From Triops longicaudatus (taxonomy: Eukaryota > Arthropoda > Branchiopoda > Notostraca > Triopsidae): DNA of 64,000 nucleotides. Location: NCBI GenBank assembly GCA_022885665.1, contig JAGQDJ010000065.1:186001-250000 (forward strand). The letters run 5' to 3'. The notes below the pieces were generated by a model. That model saw nothing but the letters and a program-made list of their open reading frames with translations. It was not told where the DNA came from and searched no databases. A program made the position numbers and the translations under genes. Shown piece after piece: positions 25,265 through 37,595 of the stretch (the stretch's first letter is position 1; each line of letters opens with the position of its first letter).

Positions 25265-25554
25265 GTCTAATTGGGGTTAAGAAAAGGCAACATAGACTTT
25301 TTTTTAGACTTTCCTCTCATCTTCCCCGTCAAAAGTTTGGTACAAGCCTTCCTTTCCAAGTCCATGCTTGCGTTCCCTTTTTCTAGTCAAAATGATTGTG
25401 GGGAAAATGTTTCTTCCTTCTTTCTTTTTTCAAACTATTTTGGATGTTAGCGTGTCATGTCCTTTAAACCTCCTGCGAGTGATATTTGATATACTTTCAT
25501 TGTTTTCGTTCCCCCTTAATTCTGTTAAGGCGGTATGAGTCCTCGTAATTTGTT

Positions 25555-25560
25555 TTTATT
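25555..25560 (-). other. Candidate poly(A) signal of RBM5/10
   Basis: The minus-strand AATAAA (plus tttatt) lies about 365 nt beyond the RBM5/10 stop codon, inside the putative CAPS 3' UTR. Use is not demonstrated. Confidence 0.3.
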
Positions 25561-25837
25561 GCGGACCATACGTTTAAGATCTCTGAAGTTGTTTTCATAA
25601 GTGGTGATTTTTTGTACATAAAATAGTGTACATAGCTTTTAGCCTTCTTACTCTCCCTGTCTCTAAGATAAGTCGATCTGTTTCTCTTTTCGCTGTTGTG
25701 CGGAATTCTTTAGAATTCATTTCACTTTTTTTAAGTCAGAATCCACGAGAGAAAAAGGGAAAAGACTTTTCACTCTGTCCCCATTTCATTTCTCTTCTCT
25801 TAAACTTGTCGCTGTTGTCAACAACTACCAAATTGGA

Positions 25838-25843
25838 AATAAA
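25838..25843 (+). other. Candidate poly(A) signal of long CAPS mRNA
   Basis: AATAAA lies about 575 nt after the long-form stop and about 80 nt from the RBM5/10 stop codon on the other strand. If used, the CAPS 3' UTR nearly abuts the RBM5/10 coding sequence. Confidence 0.4.
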
Positions 25844-25923
25844 GACAGTTAGGACGGAAAACAAGTTGTTCGCTTCATTCAATGTATTTCTTTCCGGAAA
25901 AGAAAATAATATTACAGAAATAA

Positions 25924-28900
25924 TTATTCAAGCTCTTTATAACGTAAAAGTGTCATTTTCTTCACTGAATCACGGTAACTATCGCCAGGTGCTGGACCGT
26001 ACGTACTCGTACCCAACCCAGCTGTCGTACGCCTACCTTCCGCCTTTCGAGGAAGAAAGAAACCAGATTAATAGCTTAACAGATTAAATGTGTAGTTTGA
26101 TTTTTTACCTCAATTATATCTGTCCGTCCTTGATTACTCTTCCCCAAACCCATACCTTGTTGCCACCCCATTTTCTGCAATAATTTATTGCCAACATTGC
26201 CATCGCCAATTCCTTGTTGGGCCGGCTCTTCATAATTTGCTCGCTCTTCCTTTCGCGAATAATTCTCCTGCTTTAGAAACGCAAACATTAATTAAATGTA
26301 TCTTGCTTTTTTTCCATATGTACTAGGTATTCCATAAATTACGTCACAAATACGGAGGTAAAAAATTATCTGTTAAGACGTGTCGGTAAGGTTATTTGCA
26401 GTCATACTTTCGGAAGCCTAGGTAAGGAATCATCTGTCTCTCCATATTTTGCTCTTCTTTCTTTAGCACGATCACGATAGGCAGAGTTGTCTGACTGGCT
26501 TTGGCTCTTTTTCCATTGTTCCAGATTTTGTTTGTGAAGGTCTGACAATTGCTGGTGCCTGAAAATAATAAAATAAAATTTTGCATTCGAAAGGAGAAAA
26601 ATATTAATAATTATTATAAATACACACTAATCATTTTTAAAGTGTGTCTCTTAATTATCTCACTTGAAACCTATATATAAAGTTATTACTTGATCAAGGC
26701 TTCTTTGCTGCCAAATTGACGTTTGCACAGAAGGCAAGCTAACCGAGTCCAGTCGGTCAAACTATCCATAGAAGGTCCCGTAGTAGAGGTTGGCGCTGAC
26801 GCAATGGTACCGGTAACTGACGAAGCGCTTTTACTGACCGTTTGACGCTTCTCTTCGTCATCATCACTCTCACTGTCCCCGCCATATGCAGCTACTAAAC
26901 CTGGTTTGGTTTTCACCTTCACGATGAAATACATTCAATTTTAAAAACTACACTCAATACTAGACAACTACGGTCATTAAAAAAAAAATTGCACAATTGC
27001 GCTAAGATGCCTAAAGCCAAAGCAAGAAAACTTACGCCCATTTTCTCTTCAAAGCTTTTCTGCTGAAACACTTGTAGTACTTCCTGCAGCGAACTTTTCG
27101 TCTCTTTCTTCTCCAGGACATTAAAACCCGCATCAGCAGAGGCCGAAGCAGAGGTCGGTGCTGCAGCTGGCAGTCTGGCCACTTCTTTCCTTTGGTTAAG
27201 CGTCTTGGCCCATTTTTCCATATCCTTCAACATACACAAATGGGATTTTATAACTAGCTTTCCGTACACAATTTACCTTTTGAATTTTTTTTGCAACGTT
27301 GACTTTTTCGTCCTTCTTTGGCTCTTTTCCTTTTTTGCTATCATCTTTCACTTCCCCGCCTGGGGCAGCAACAGCTGCGGACGAAGCATCACCTTGCGCG
27401 ACTTGTGTAGGGGCAGGAGAAAATGTTTGCTGCACGGGGTCCCAGTACAGAAACTGCTGCGTGTGCCCGTCATAGAAATAGGTGCTTTGCGCATCGTAAT
27501 ACAGACCAGTGTGAGGGTCGAAATAGTATCCCGAGGCTTCATCGTACGTAAAGCCACTTATATCAGGCATTCCTGTCAAATAAATATTCATAATAAAATA
27601 ACGTGCTAATTTTGCATAATTTAATATCCATCGCACACTTGATAAGTCTATCAAATCATAAGTTATCAGCATTTTTGACTGTACCATTAGCTCCTAGTAA
27701 AGGTTTCTTAGCCAAATCTTTCTTTGCTGGAGTTTTGACTTCCGGAGCTGGAGCTGGGGTAGGTAACTGTGCTGCGTAATACTCCTGATAGTACTGTAAA
27801 TACACTGCATGTTCGGTTGGGTTGGTTGCATAAAGTGAGGCCGAGTACTCAGCCATACGAGCGACATCTTCTGCGTTTGTAACTGTTCCCGTGGGCAATT
27901 CGGGAGGATTTCCAGCCTAAATAAGTGAACATTTCGATGATTCTTTAGTTTCATATTTATTCTTTTTAATTATGCATACTGATGGATTGCCAGCACCGGA
28001 CACTGACCACTGCGCTGCCGCAACTGCAGTACGAGCCACACTTGCCACACCTGCTACTGGCGCACTGGTATTATGGACTGTTCCGGAAACGCGACAATAC
28101 GACACATCAACTAAAATTAGAACAAATGAAAGTTGTAAATCGACATCGTACTAAATATCGCTTTCGTTCTTCCCTTTCCCCAATTTTCATTATTAATAAA
28201 GTTTCTAAAAGTTTCTGTTACCAGGCTTGTCATCAATGTAAAACAGCCCCTCTGAAAGTTCATCATAAACTCTAACCGCGTCGACTACGCTATGCATTTC
28301 CAGGTAGCAAACTCCACGAGAAACTGATGTGAGACTATCCCGGCCAATTCGCACACTTCTTATCGGCAAAGCAGCAATACTAGGCTTGGTTTGTAACGCT
28401 GCTAGCACGCTTTCTTCCGTTGTTAAAACGTCCAATGATCTCAGCAAAATTGCTACAAGAAAATAAAAATAATCATGTATAAAAATTAGTGAACGAATAC
28501 GTGATAGGTATAAAACTTAAAACGTAAATTCAACGAAATTACTGTGAGTTGGATGAGGGGAAATTTCTTTTTGTTCATCACTGGTTACTTCAGCTTCTGC
28601 ACGAGGGACTTGGCATTTAAAACAAACTTCTCGTCGCTTGAAATTATGTTCTCCACACTAGGAAACGAGGCTATTTTTAAGTAAACACAGTAGTTACTCA
28701 AATTTACCCGTCCACAGAACCAATCTTGTGCACCGCGGGCTAATCCTCGTTCGAACAAGTTATCTTTTGGAATGCTGTACTGCAAAGTGGCTTTATAGTG
28801 ATCTTGAAGTAGGAGAACGCCCTACGAAACAAACAAAAAGGAAGACGAAAAGAATGAATTAGACAACGATTACGACAAGTGACCTCGCTTTGCGTAAGGC

Positions 28901-30530
28901 CCTCACGAAAAGCTCTTTGAAATCTTTTCTGATGTGAAGTACAAATATCGTTCGCTATATTTTTTAGAAAAACGAAGTACAAAAACACGGAGGTGAAAAG
29001 AAAAAAGGAAACAAAAGATAAGGTCAGTAATGAAGAACATAAGAAGAGAATACGCGTAAGTTTCCATGTGTTGTGCAGTTTGATGGAGGTACCGAAAGTC
29101 CCTCCACGCAAAAACACGCAAGACGGTGGCTGTTGCAAAGTTTTCACCACGCGCGTAGTTGTAGTGTGACTACCTGTTTGGCGTCCATCCAGCGAACGGC
29201 TTCCGAGAGCGTATTGAATTCCACGAACGCAAAACCGCGTGAAGTACCTATAAACGGCGAGAGGAGAAGGAACGGGACCCGGGCAAAAGGTCACAGTGTC
29301 AGTTAATTACATGTTCTTCTCTGTACTATGTCAACCCACCCAACCTCAAAGGGTTTATAGACGTTATGGCCCTTCACATTTTTTTGGTTTTCCAGTAACA
29401 TTCCAAAACAAACATGAACACAAACAAGAATAATGAAACAACGGGATTCTACCTGTATCTTTACGACGGATGAGGCGAATGTCCTTTGGTACCAGTCCAG
29501 TCATCAGAATATCACTTCGAATCTATATTTTTAAAAAAGAATAAAATAGAGTGAGCAAAAGATAAATGCACTACTTCGTCTTTTTTTCTATACAAATTTT
29601 TTTAACGATAATGTGCTATGAAACATGTTGAGACGTTCGTTGCTTCTTTATTTTGGTGTCGGTAAATTACTTTTTCCTTCTAAGCTCTTTTTATTGTAAT
29701 ACTTTTTTATTTCCACTTTTGATTTTTTTTTAATTATTGGCATTCTTATCTGTTTTATCTATTTAGCCATTTTTTGTTAAAACTTACGTCGTTTTCCGTA
29801 GCGTGAAGAGGTAAACCGCTGACCATTATGGTGCTGTTAGGTGGAATCGATTTCCATGATTCGTTTTTCAGATTATCCGTATTATACTCGTCGTAACTAT
29901 AACCAAAAGTCACGTCAAATAACGCTAATCTGCGCAAAAGAATGTAATATATATTACTTGTCATATCTATCATAGCTTCTTTCACGATGTTTGCGACTTC
30001 GGCGCTCACGACTCCGGCTGCGTGCAGAACTTGACGAGTCAGACGAAGAACTATGGCGACGATGCCGACGACGGTCGCGGCTTCGGCTGCGTCTTCGATC
30101 TCGGCTTCGCGATCTATCTCGATGTTTGCTACGATCTTTGCCTCTTTCTCGGCTATAAGATTGGCCGTGGCCTCTGTGTCCGCGGTTGGATCGCTGTCTG
30201 TCACCGCCCCCATCACGGTCATCATGTTGATAATACGCCGAACCGGGGTCTTGGTCTCCGTAATAGGGGTCATAAAAGGCGTCGTGAAGATTCCTATCAT
30301 TATCCATTTGATTTCTTGCCCTAAATTGCACTAATTATAACACGTATTTGTTATATTACTCAATCTTACCATTCCCGTGCCTGTTGTTCGTTTTGAAAAT
30401 TTATAGGCTCAGGATAGTGGCCAAAGTTTTGTCCATGCGAATTGTGGGGTGGTGGTGGTCCCGGTGGCGGAAAATTATGTCTATTTGGCGGTTGTTGGTG
30501 GCCTGGAAAACCCGGTGGGTTGTGATACAT
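25924..30530 (-). CDS. RBM5: RNA-binding protein 5/10 (spliceosomal regulator)
   Basis: Sixteen coding exons on the minus strand: 30530-30370, 30320-29958, 29929-29788, 29522-29453, 29247-29174, 28821-28708, 28657-28543, 28452-28222, 28110-27980, 27916-27685, 27572-27277, 27224-27036, 26916-26690, 26558-26408, 26270-26109, 26043-25924. All phases close: 925 aa, near human RBM10 (930). It regulates alternative splicing at the pre-spliceosome in the nucleus. Order: Pro-rich N-terminus, RS-rich region (about 90-170), RRM1 (RGFAFVEF), RanBP2 zinc finger split between two exons (DWFCGR, then CGEHNF...CFKC), RRM2, OCRE repeat domain ([18 protein letters not shown]), C2H2 finger (CLLCKRQF...HQQLSDLH), G-patch ([17 protein letters not shown]) and a conserved tail SYRDSVKK. 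It probably represents the single ancestor of vertebrate RBM5 and RBM10. The acceptor of the 26270 exon is ambiguous by 3 nt. Confidence 0.95.
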
Positions 30531-31329
30531 CTTTACACCTATTTACCTTTTTATCTCTAGTAGAAGGAAAATTATGTCAGTTTAGAAAAACAGTTCACGA
30601 GTCATTTCTTGCATTAACGTATCAACACCAAACAACTTCTTTGAACTGCAATCAACAATCTAATGACTCGGATGTGAACTACGAACCGTCTTACCAATAA
30701 GAACAGGGTTGCCTAGCTTCTTTTTATCTTATTTTATTATAAATCTGCAATGGTAATCTCACCCATAGTAGTAGTCGTTTCATTCGAATGTGTACTGTAA
30801 AAAGATTTTCACTTACACGTATTTTTTTAAAAAAATAATTATACGGAAAATTTTAGGACTTACTCTTCTTAATCGCATTTTGATTTGCTGCCAAGGCCTT
30901 TTTACCGTCGCCGCAACATCAAATGAAGCACGTTGATTCTAAGGCTTGGTAGACTTTAACACAATAAACACAACATTATGGTTTTAAATTGTTTCGATTT
31001 GACGGTTAAAAAGTTTGAAGGGTTGTTAGAAAGGCAAGTAAAATCCAACTAATATGAAGTAAGCATCGTTGATTTGGAGAACGAAGTGCACTAATTGGTA
31101 TACAATATTTTTGATTCTGTAAAATAAAGGAAATGTAACCAATAAAATATTACTACATGTCTTATTTAAATTTGTCCCCTTAGTTCTACAACTTTTTTCA
31201 AGCTCCCGCTCTTTTCGTCCTATGGTACGTCTAATGCCATCTATTGGATTTTCGTTGTACTGAAATTTGCTCAGCTTCTCAGAGCGGGTGTGCTGTTTTC
31301 TTGGGTTCAAATCTAAACTACGATTTCGA
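30531..31329. promoter_or_regulatory. Divergent promoter region, RBM5/10 and SLF2-like
   Basis: About 0.8 kb separates the start codons of the two divergently transcribed genes. A minus-strand acceptor lies 8 nt upstream of the RBM5/10 ATG, so a non-coding 5' exon of RBM5/10 lies in this interval. No core promoter motif could be assigned. Confidence 0.45.
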
Positions 31330-34144
31330 ATGAGTTTCGGATCTAGCTCACAATCTTCTATACATAATGACAGTTTGGGAGAGCAAGTTAGCAGCCAGGA
31401 CTCTCATTGTTCGATTCTAAGAAGGTCACAGTCATTCGGCTCCACATCTGTTGCAGTAAGTCACTTATCCACAAAATAAATCTATCAGTACGTGTACTAA
31501 ACTACGGTCATTCCCTAGGCTAGCCCATGTAAACGTCTAAGACGTTTCGATTTAGCGGACATTGCTACTACCCATTCTGTTTGGCAGCATGCAGAAGAAG
31601 AGCGCGGCAACCAAGAAGCCTCCAACGGTTTCGTCCCCTTATCTGCTCTTCTGTGCAACACTAACTCCGAGTCACAAAATTACAAGCCCACCAGCTCACA
31701 ACCTAGTTTAAGCGTACATCCTGTCCAATTTTTGCTGTTCGACAAACAGCGTCAAGGTTGTTTCTTTACGGAACAGGATTTATCGTTACAGTGGTTTGAC
31801 CCCAACATTCCTCCATGTTTTGAAAATATTGATGAAGGAGGGGTAAGATTTTTTTATGTTATAATAAAAAAAATCTAAAGACTCGCTTAAGCATGTCATT
31901 AGTAGCCTACGCTTCCAAAAGGCGCACAGCCGGTACTTGTTATATCGGCTTAGCGTTTGCCAATACGCCCGGAATCGTCGAGAAATATTGGATGTTCTAA
32001 TGAAGAGGCTATCCCGATCTTATGCCAGCTTTCCTATCACTTGTGAGGACGTGTATACGATATTGGTCAATTTCGGTAAAACATAATCTCATTTTCATTT
32101 CTCAAAAATCGCTGCAATACTTGAAAAATAATTTTAGAAAATAAAAAGTAAGCACAGTCGAACTCGCTTGACTTCACTGGCCTGGGAGTGGCCAGTGTTG
32201 TACAAACATATAGCATTGGAATGCTTTTCTAAGTCTTCGAGGAGAAAAGACAAGTCCTTCGAAATTCTTCTTAGCTAACAACCTTTACCAATTTATAGTT
32301 GGGTTTCATGTTTTCTAAAAAAGAGGAACAAAACTAGAACTGATCGGGCTAAAGGTACACGCTTCTTTTTGTCATCTTTTCTGTGACACACGTAAGAAAT
32401 CGGATTATTCGTAACAGGCAATCGAAAACTGTGAATAGTGAAAACTTTTATCCTGTACAAATTATCTTTGAATAAGAAAAATTTTAAGGCGTTTTTTGGA
32501 ATACCTTGGCTACTTGGTTTCGAAAATGTTTGTTGCCCATGATTGTTAACGTCTTCTTGGTAGATGACTGGCCTTAGGGTAAGGTAAGATAGCGGTCGAG
32601 ATGAAAATTGTATAACGAAATACGACATATAAAGCTAGCCAATTTGCAATAAAGTGAGTTCTTCCTTGAGTTCAGTAGGATTGACACAGGCCTTAATCAT
32701 TAACTTAAATACAAGTAGTTCTGAAGCAACCGGGTTGCATTGAGTCAGTTCGATTGTAATTACGATATTTACTAGAATACCCCATACATAGTAGATATGT
32801 TCCGTATAATATGCATATAGGATCAAATTTGCTGGGGTGCGTTTAACTTATTACATTAAAAGCAGAAACTAAAAGAAAAGAATAACGAAGAATGTATTTT
32901 TCTCTCAAAGGGGCGTCAATGGCTGACTTACGTCCTCAGGACGAGGATTACCAAGTTAACCTACCTGAAAATATTGATTGCGCTCGAAAGCTTATCTCAG
33001 AGCCAGGTTTTCAAGCCAACTTTTCCTTCGAAAACCTTCAGGCAGTAAGTTTAATTTCAGGCTTTGTTAGCAACCTATTTAATTCCTTCAGTTGTTCTAA
33101 TAAGCAGTAATTATGTTGTAGTTCCTGCAAGTTCTAACCGTATTCTTCTCAAGCGAAGCCTCAAGAAATTTAACGCAAAGCGAGCATCTGTGTCTTTGGC
33201 ACGTTTTGCTTCTTACAGGCTGCGATAGCCGCGTTGGGCTAAGTCCTCACATAAAAGAGGAAGTTACGACATGTTTGTCTGCGTTACTGGAAAGCTTTAG
33301 CGAAAAAGAATGGAAACGACGTAGCCACGAGCTTGTAAAATAATAATAATAAAGCGCGCTATGCAAATAGTAAATTTACTCCCTAGGTTGAATCCTTGGC
33401 CTTAGCTAGTCCGAGGACCAAGCTACCAATAGGATTGCAATCCTGGCTTTGTAGTTTGTATCCTCTCACTCCACGAGGCTTAGCAGTACGGAAAGCGGAT
33501 GCATTTTGCTGTTTACAGGACCTGATGAACAGAGAAACGATTCTCTGCACGGGAACTGTTACGGTTAGTTGTCTTTTTAATTGCAATTATTTTAAGAGGC
33601 CGAAGCTGCGATATTACGTATTGGTGTATGACCATAAATATGAACTTTATAAATGTGAAAAATTCTTTCGTTAAACAGATGACTGATATCAGAGGAGCTG
33701 TTGAGAAGTGCGATTTCGGTCCTAACACTGACTGCAGAATCTTGTGGACGACCTTGGCACTCTTACGTGTCTGCCTAGCTAACTCTTCCGATCATATCAA
33801 CTTGCAAGAAAAGGTTGCATAGCTTACAACATATAAAAGCTATGAAAAAAATTAGGAATAAACATGTCATGTGTGTTTAGGACGACTTGGATAAAATAGA
33901 AACCAAGCTTAGTGCTTTGTACCGTTCACTGGGCAATCACGAAGACCATTTCATTATTAAAAGCGAGATTACTGGAATTCAGTCGTTAATTAACATGCAA
34001 CATGATCGGTAAGTTTTATGTGTTGAAGCTAGAACGCAAATTAATTTGCATTTAGTTTTACCAGCGAATTGGATTCTTACTAACTCACCTGATATTTTTT
34101 TTCAATTTCCGAGGATTCTCCCTGAAAATAATGCTCGAGTGTAA
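31330..34144 (+). CDS. SLF2: SLF2/FAM178-like protein with CANIN-type region
   Basis: Nine exons: 31330-31455, 31519-31842, 31892-32075, 32911-33044, 33122-33334, 33387-33563, 33679-33813, 33881-34008, 34114-34144. Phases close to give 483 aa. SLF2 links the SMC5/6 genome-maintenance complex to damaged or replicating chromatin. The match is collinear but moderate. The block LRPQDEDY corresponds to a similar block after the ILxNLG-type segment in the human protein (here VYTILVNFG). A later helical block starting FLQVLTVFF and the C-terminal helix IKSEITGIQSLI also align in order. Exons 1-2 encode a Ser-rich, disordered N-terminus much shorter than in vertebrates (SLF2 is over 1,100 aa in human). 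No BRCT or ankyrin parts were seen. The terminal exon (ten residues) is the least certain. Poly(A) signal at 34257. Confidence 0.62.
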
Positions 34145-34256
34145 TACAGTACCAGTTTCGTTCATGTATTTGATTGTACAGTAGTGGTGTCTATTCGTTT
34201 CGAATGAGAGCTATATATATTAAACGTGGATTGTGAGTAATTTTGTAAAAATACAA

Positions 34257-34262
34257 AATAAA
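34257..34262 (+). other. Poly(A) signal of the SLF2-like gene
   Basis: AATAAA lies 113 nt after the stop codon. Confidence 0.5.
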
Positions 34263-34844
34263 TCCACATGTCCCGGATGAAATTGTGTGACGCATACGTG
34301 AAAAATGTCGTAATCACTCATTGTGCTATAACGTACAAGCTTCGTCAGAGCAAACTGTCGAAGTAAATTTTGGGCAGGATGTGGTTAGTTGTCCCAATTT
34401 CGCGTCGAGTAATATAAAATATTGTCCTTCAGTTTCGATCTCCGGCAAACGAAATCTGTAAACTAAAGCTGTACCAATTCTGTTGGAGTTTCAGCGGATG
34501 TATTTAAGTGTATAGCAAGAACTATTGTAGGTCTAAATAGTAAGATATACTGTGTAACGAGGATTTTACACATTAAGCTTTGCTTGAAACGAACCACTTT
34601 TATCAAGTGCTAGGTTAATCTCCCCGGGTTAGCTCTAGGCTAATAACCTCGAGCTCTAATTGAGGCTCCGCCTCGCTCGTTCATGCGCTTTACTTAGATC
34701 TGTTCTTCTCGGTCCTCTGGACTGGCTGGGAGTGCCTTTTGTTGTGCAAGTTTACTGTACAAATATCTATCCCTAAGAAAGCATGAAACCTCGCAACTTT
34801 TGATATAAAATTTCTCTTAATATATCTACCCCTGAAATCCAGCC

Positions 34845-37595
34845 ATGTCCTTACCGGAAGTCCCAGTTTCAGGAGTATGGGGACGGTCTAGACATGACAG
34901 TGATGTACTTATTAACACAGTCAGAGAACCTGTTGCCAACGCTGAAGATTCTGGTGATTTGGGAGCAGGTCAAGTCTTCAGTGACCGCGTACGAGAACCT
35001 TTGATTCCTAGAAATGGCTCTTCATTTAGTGCAGACAAGTAAGATTTTATTTTTAGAAATGGTAAATCTTAAACGAATCTTTTGTCTTTGCAGTAAAAAT
35101 TTCGTTTATGCCGCCTTCTACTTAATGGGTATGGCTACCCTTTTACCCTGGAATTTTTTCATTACTGCCAATGACGTAAATACATTTATTTAGATAACAT
35201 TCTTGTTAAAAGTTTGATTAGTAATTTGTCTGAGCATTTTCTAGTATTGGATGTATAAGCTCCGGGACCTGGATAAAAATCACACCCAAAATTCAACAGA
35301 ACTGTCCCCTTTACAAGCTAGTTTCACATCCTACCTTTGCATCACGTCCGTAATTCCCAGTACTTTAACCTTATGGCTGAACGCGCTTATCGGGCACAAG
35401 TAAAATAAACAAACCATATTTGAATCTTGTCCCACTTTAGGGACAGATAAATGACGTAAATTGACACCTTTCCATCCTTTTCGCAGACTCACCTTTAAGA
35501 CGAGAATTATGGGAGGTCTTGTCTCGGTGATTTTCTTCTTCGTGCTCACCACAGTATTCGTGAAGCTCAACACAGATGCTTGTAAAACTTGCTTCGCTTT
35601 TCTATTTACCTGTTTCTGATTATCTCATTTTTGTTAACCATGATAGATATTTTAATTTTTCTTTAGTATTTCTAAAATTATTCATAAAGTATTTATTACA
35701 TTTAAGCTTATCTTTTGGGAATTAGTAAAGAACAGAATGTAATGCAGTTTCTTTATGTAGGGCAGCAAGAGTTCTTCGCGTTAACACTAGCCAGTGCTGT
35801 TCTAATGAACGGTAAAATTGTAACAAATTATTAAACAAACGGGATTCCAACATCCGTTTCTCCTGGTTTCGCTTTCGTTGGCGAAATTTAGGCACAGGCG
35901 CACTGTTCCAAGGCGGCTTGTTTGCTTTGGCGGGCAAGTTTCCACCACGTTATGTGGGTGCCGTTGTTAGCGGTCAAGCGTTAGGAGGCCTATTTGCCTC
36001 TGCAGCTAATCTGGCTTCGATTGCCTTAGGTGCGTCTGCCGTCCAAAGTGCGTTTTTGTACTTTCTGGCTGCCGATGTAACCTTGGTTGGTACACTGGCT
36101 TGCTATTTCCTAGCTGCGAACACGGTAACACATTTTTCTTGTTATTTCCACAATTTCTTAAAGCTATATAATGCTGGAAAGACAGATTGTTAATCAAAGA
36201 AATAAACGAGTGAATTAAAAAAATAGCCTAAAAAAACAATCTTAACCATTAGCGTCAGTTTCATATATTTTTTTTCAATAATTCGTCTTTTTACTTGTTT
36301 AGCAATTCTTCAGGGGTTATAGTACTTCCAATGGATTAATCCAAGAAATTTGGGACGATCGCCCCATTAATCAAGATAGCACCGAAAAGTATTATGAAGA
36401 AAGTGATGATTCAATCGTTGTGGTAAAAGAAAACTGCAGCGGCATGATTCGCAAAGTAATATTGAAATTTTAAAAATATTTCGAGAGTTTAATTTTGTGC
36501 TCTTGAAGGTTTGGGTTTATGCATTAAGCATTATGACGATCTTTTTGGTGACTTTGTCCATTTTCCCTTCTCTTACGGTACGGGTGCGACCTATGGATAC
36601 TTCTCATACTCCTTGGAACGGTAATTTTTTCTTTTATTTCTATAAAATATATTATGTGAAAAAGCGCATTGAATGAAAATTATCTGTTCAGACTTATACT
36701 TCACTCCGGTGGCTTGTTTCCTGATCATGAATATTGGTGATTACGTCGGTCGTGTGGCAGCAGGCTACCTAAATTGGGTAAATACGCTGTTCCTGTTACA
36801 GAATTTTAACCTTCGTTTTTCCGATTCCATTATTTAGTTTCAATTAACATTCCCTTCTTTCACAATAAATGTCGTAAAACTTACTACTGGGTAAAGTCTC
36901 ATGTCTTGCGTCGCAAAAGCAGGAAGATAGTATGGTATAATCAGTTATCCCCGTGGCTTAAGTTTGATAGGATAAGCTTTACTCCCACAATGATTTTCTT
37001 ACAAATAATGTACTTTAGATAAAGAATTTTTAAACGCGAGATAAAAACGCAATGCGTTGATTCCAACGATTATCGAACAGGGATCCCTAAAGAGTAGATT
37101 TTATTAAATAAAAATTTTTATGCTCTTCTTTAATTTTTAATATAAAGTTTATGTGTGTGTTTTTATATTTTAATTCCCGGTTATATTTTTTTTTTTAGCC
37201 GAAACCTGGAAGTTCCATGGTACCGACCCTATCGTTCATGCGTTTTGTCTTTATCCCTCTGGTCATGTTTTGCAACGTGCAGCCGAGATACAATTTGCCT
37301 TTGCTGTTGCCCTGGGATTGGGCCTTCATGGTCATCATGGCGCTCTTTTCGTTATCTAATGGTTATCTTAATACCATTTGTTTCATGCACGCGCCAGAGT
37401 AAGCTCCCCAGTTCTTAGTTCTTTTTCTTAGAAATCGAGAGGTTTAAATTGCGAGGGTGTTCCTAATTCATTTTTTATTTAAGATTGGTGGAGTCAACAG
37501 AGCAAGAAAAAGCGTCTTCGTTCATGGCTGCAATGCTTGGTCTGGGATTGGCTTTGGGTGGCAGCCTGAGCAATTTGATGGTCCGCATCGTTTAA
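34845..37595 (+). CDS. SLC29: Equilibrative nucleoside transporter (SLC29 family)
   Basis: Eleven exons: 34845-35038, 35094-35175, 35245-35399, 35487-35581, 35761-35811, 35892-36124, 36303-36455, 36509-36620, 36692-36777, 37199-37398, 37484-37595. All phases close and give 490 aa (human ENT1 456). The family moves nucleosides across plasma or organelle membranes by facilitated diffusion. The transmembrane helix 1 signature appears as GMATLLPWNFFITAND. Further family blocks are FQGGLFALAGKFPPRYVGA (TM4-5 area), a long acidic loop between TM6 and TM7 (exon 7), FLIMNIGDYVGR (TM8 area) and SLSNGYLN near TM10. The N-terminal tail of about 65 aa before TM1 is longer than in ENT1 and contains no signal peptide, as expected for a cytosolic N-terminus. 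Which ENT subtype it is cannot be settled by eye. Confidence 0.93.

Noticed and set aside
28740..29294. 184-codon minus-strand open frame
   Set aside because: It runs through RBM5/10 exons in the wrong frame and across an intron; the real exons are 29247-29174 and 28821-28708.
29755..30300. 181-codon minus-strand open frame over the RS-rich exon
   Set aside because: It is a shadow of the biased RS/RD repeat codons. The neighbouring frame with RSRSRDRR is the one that joins the RRM1 exon in phase.
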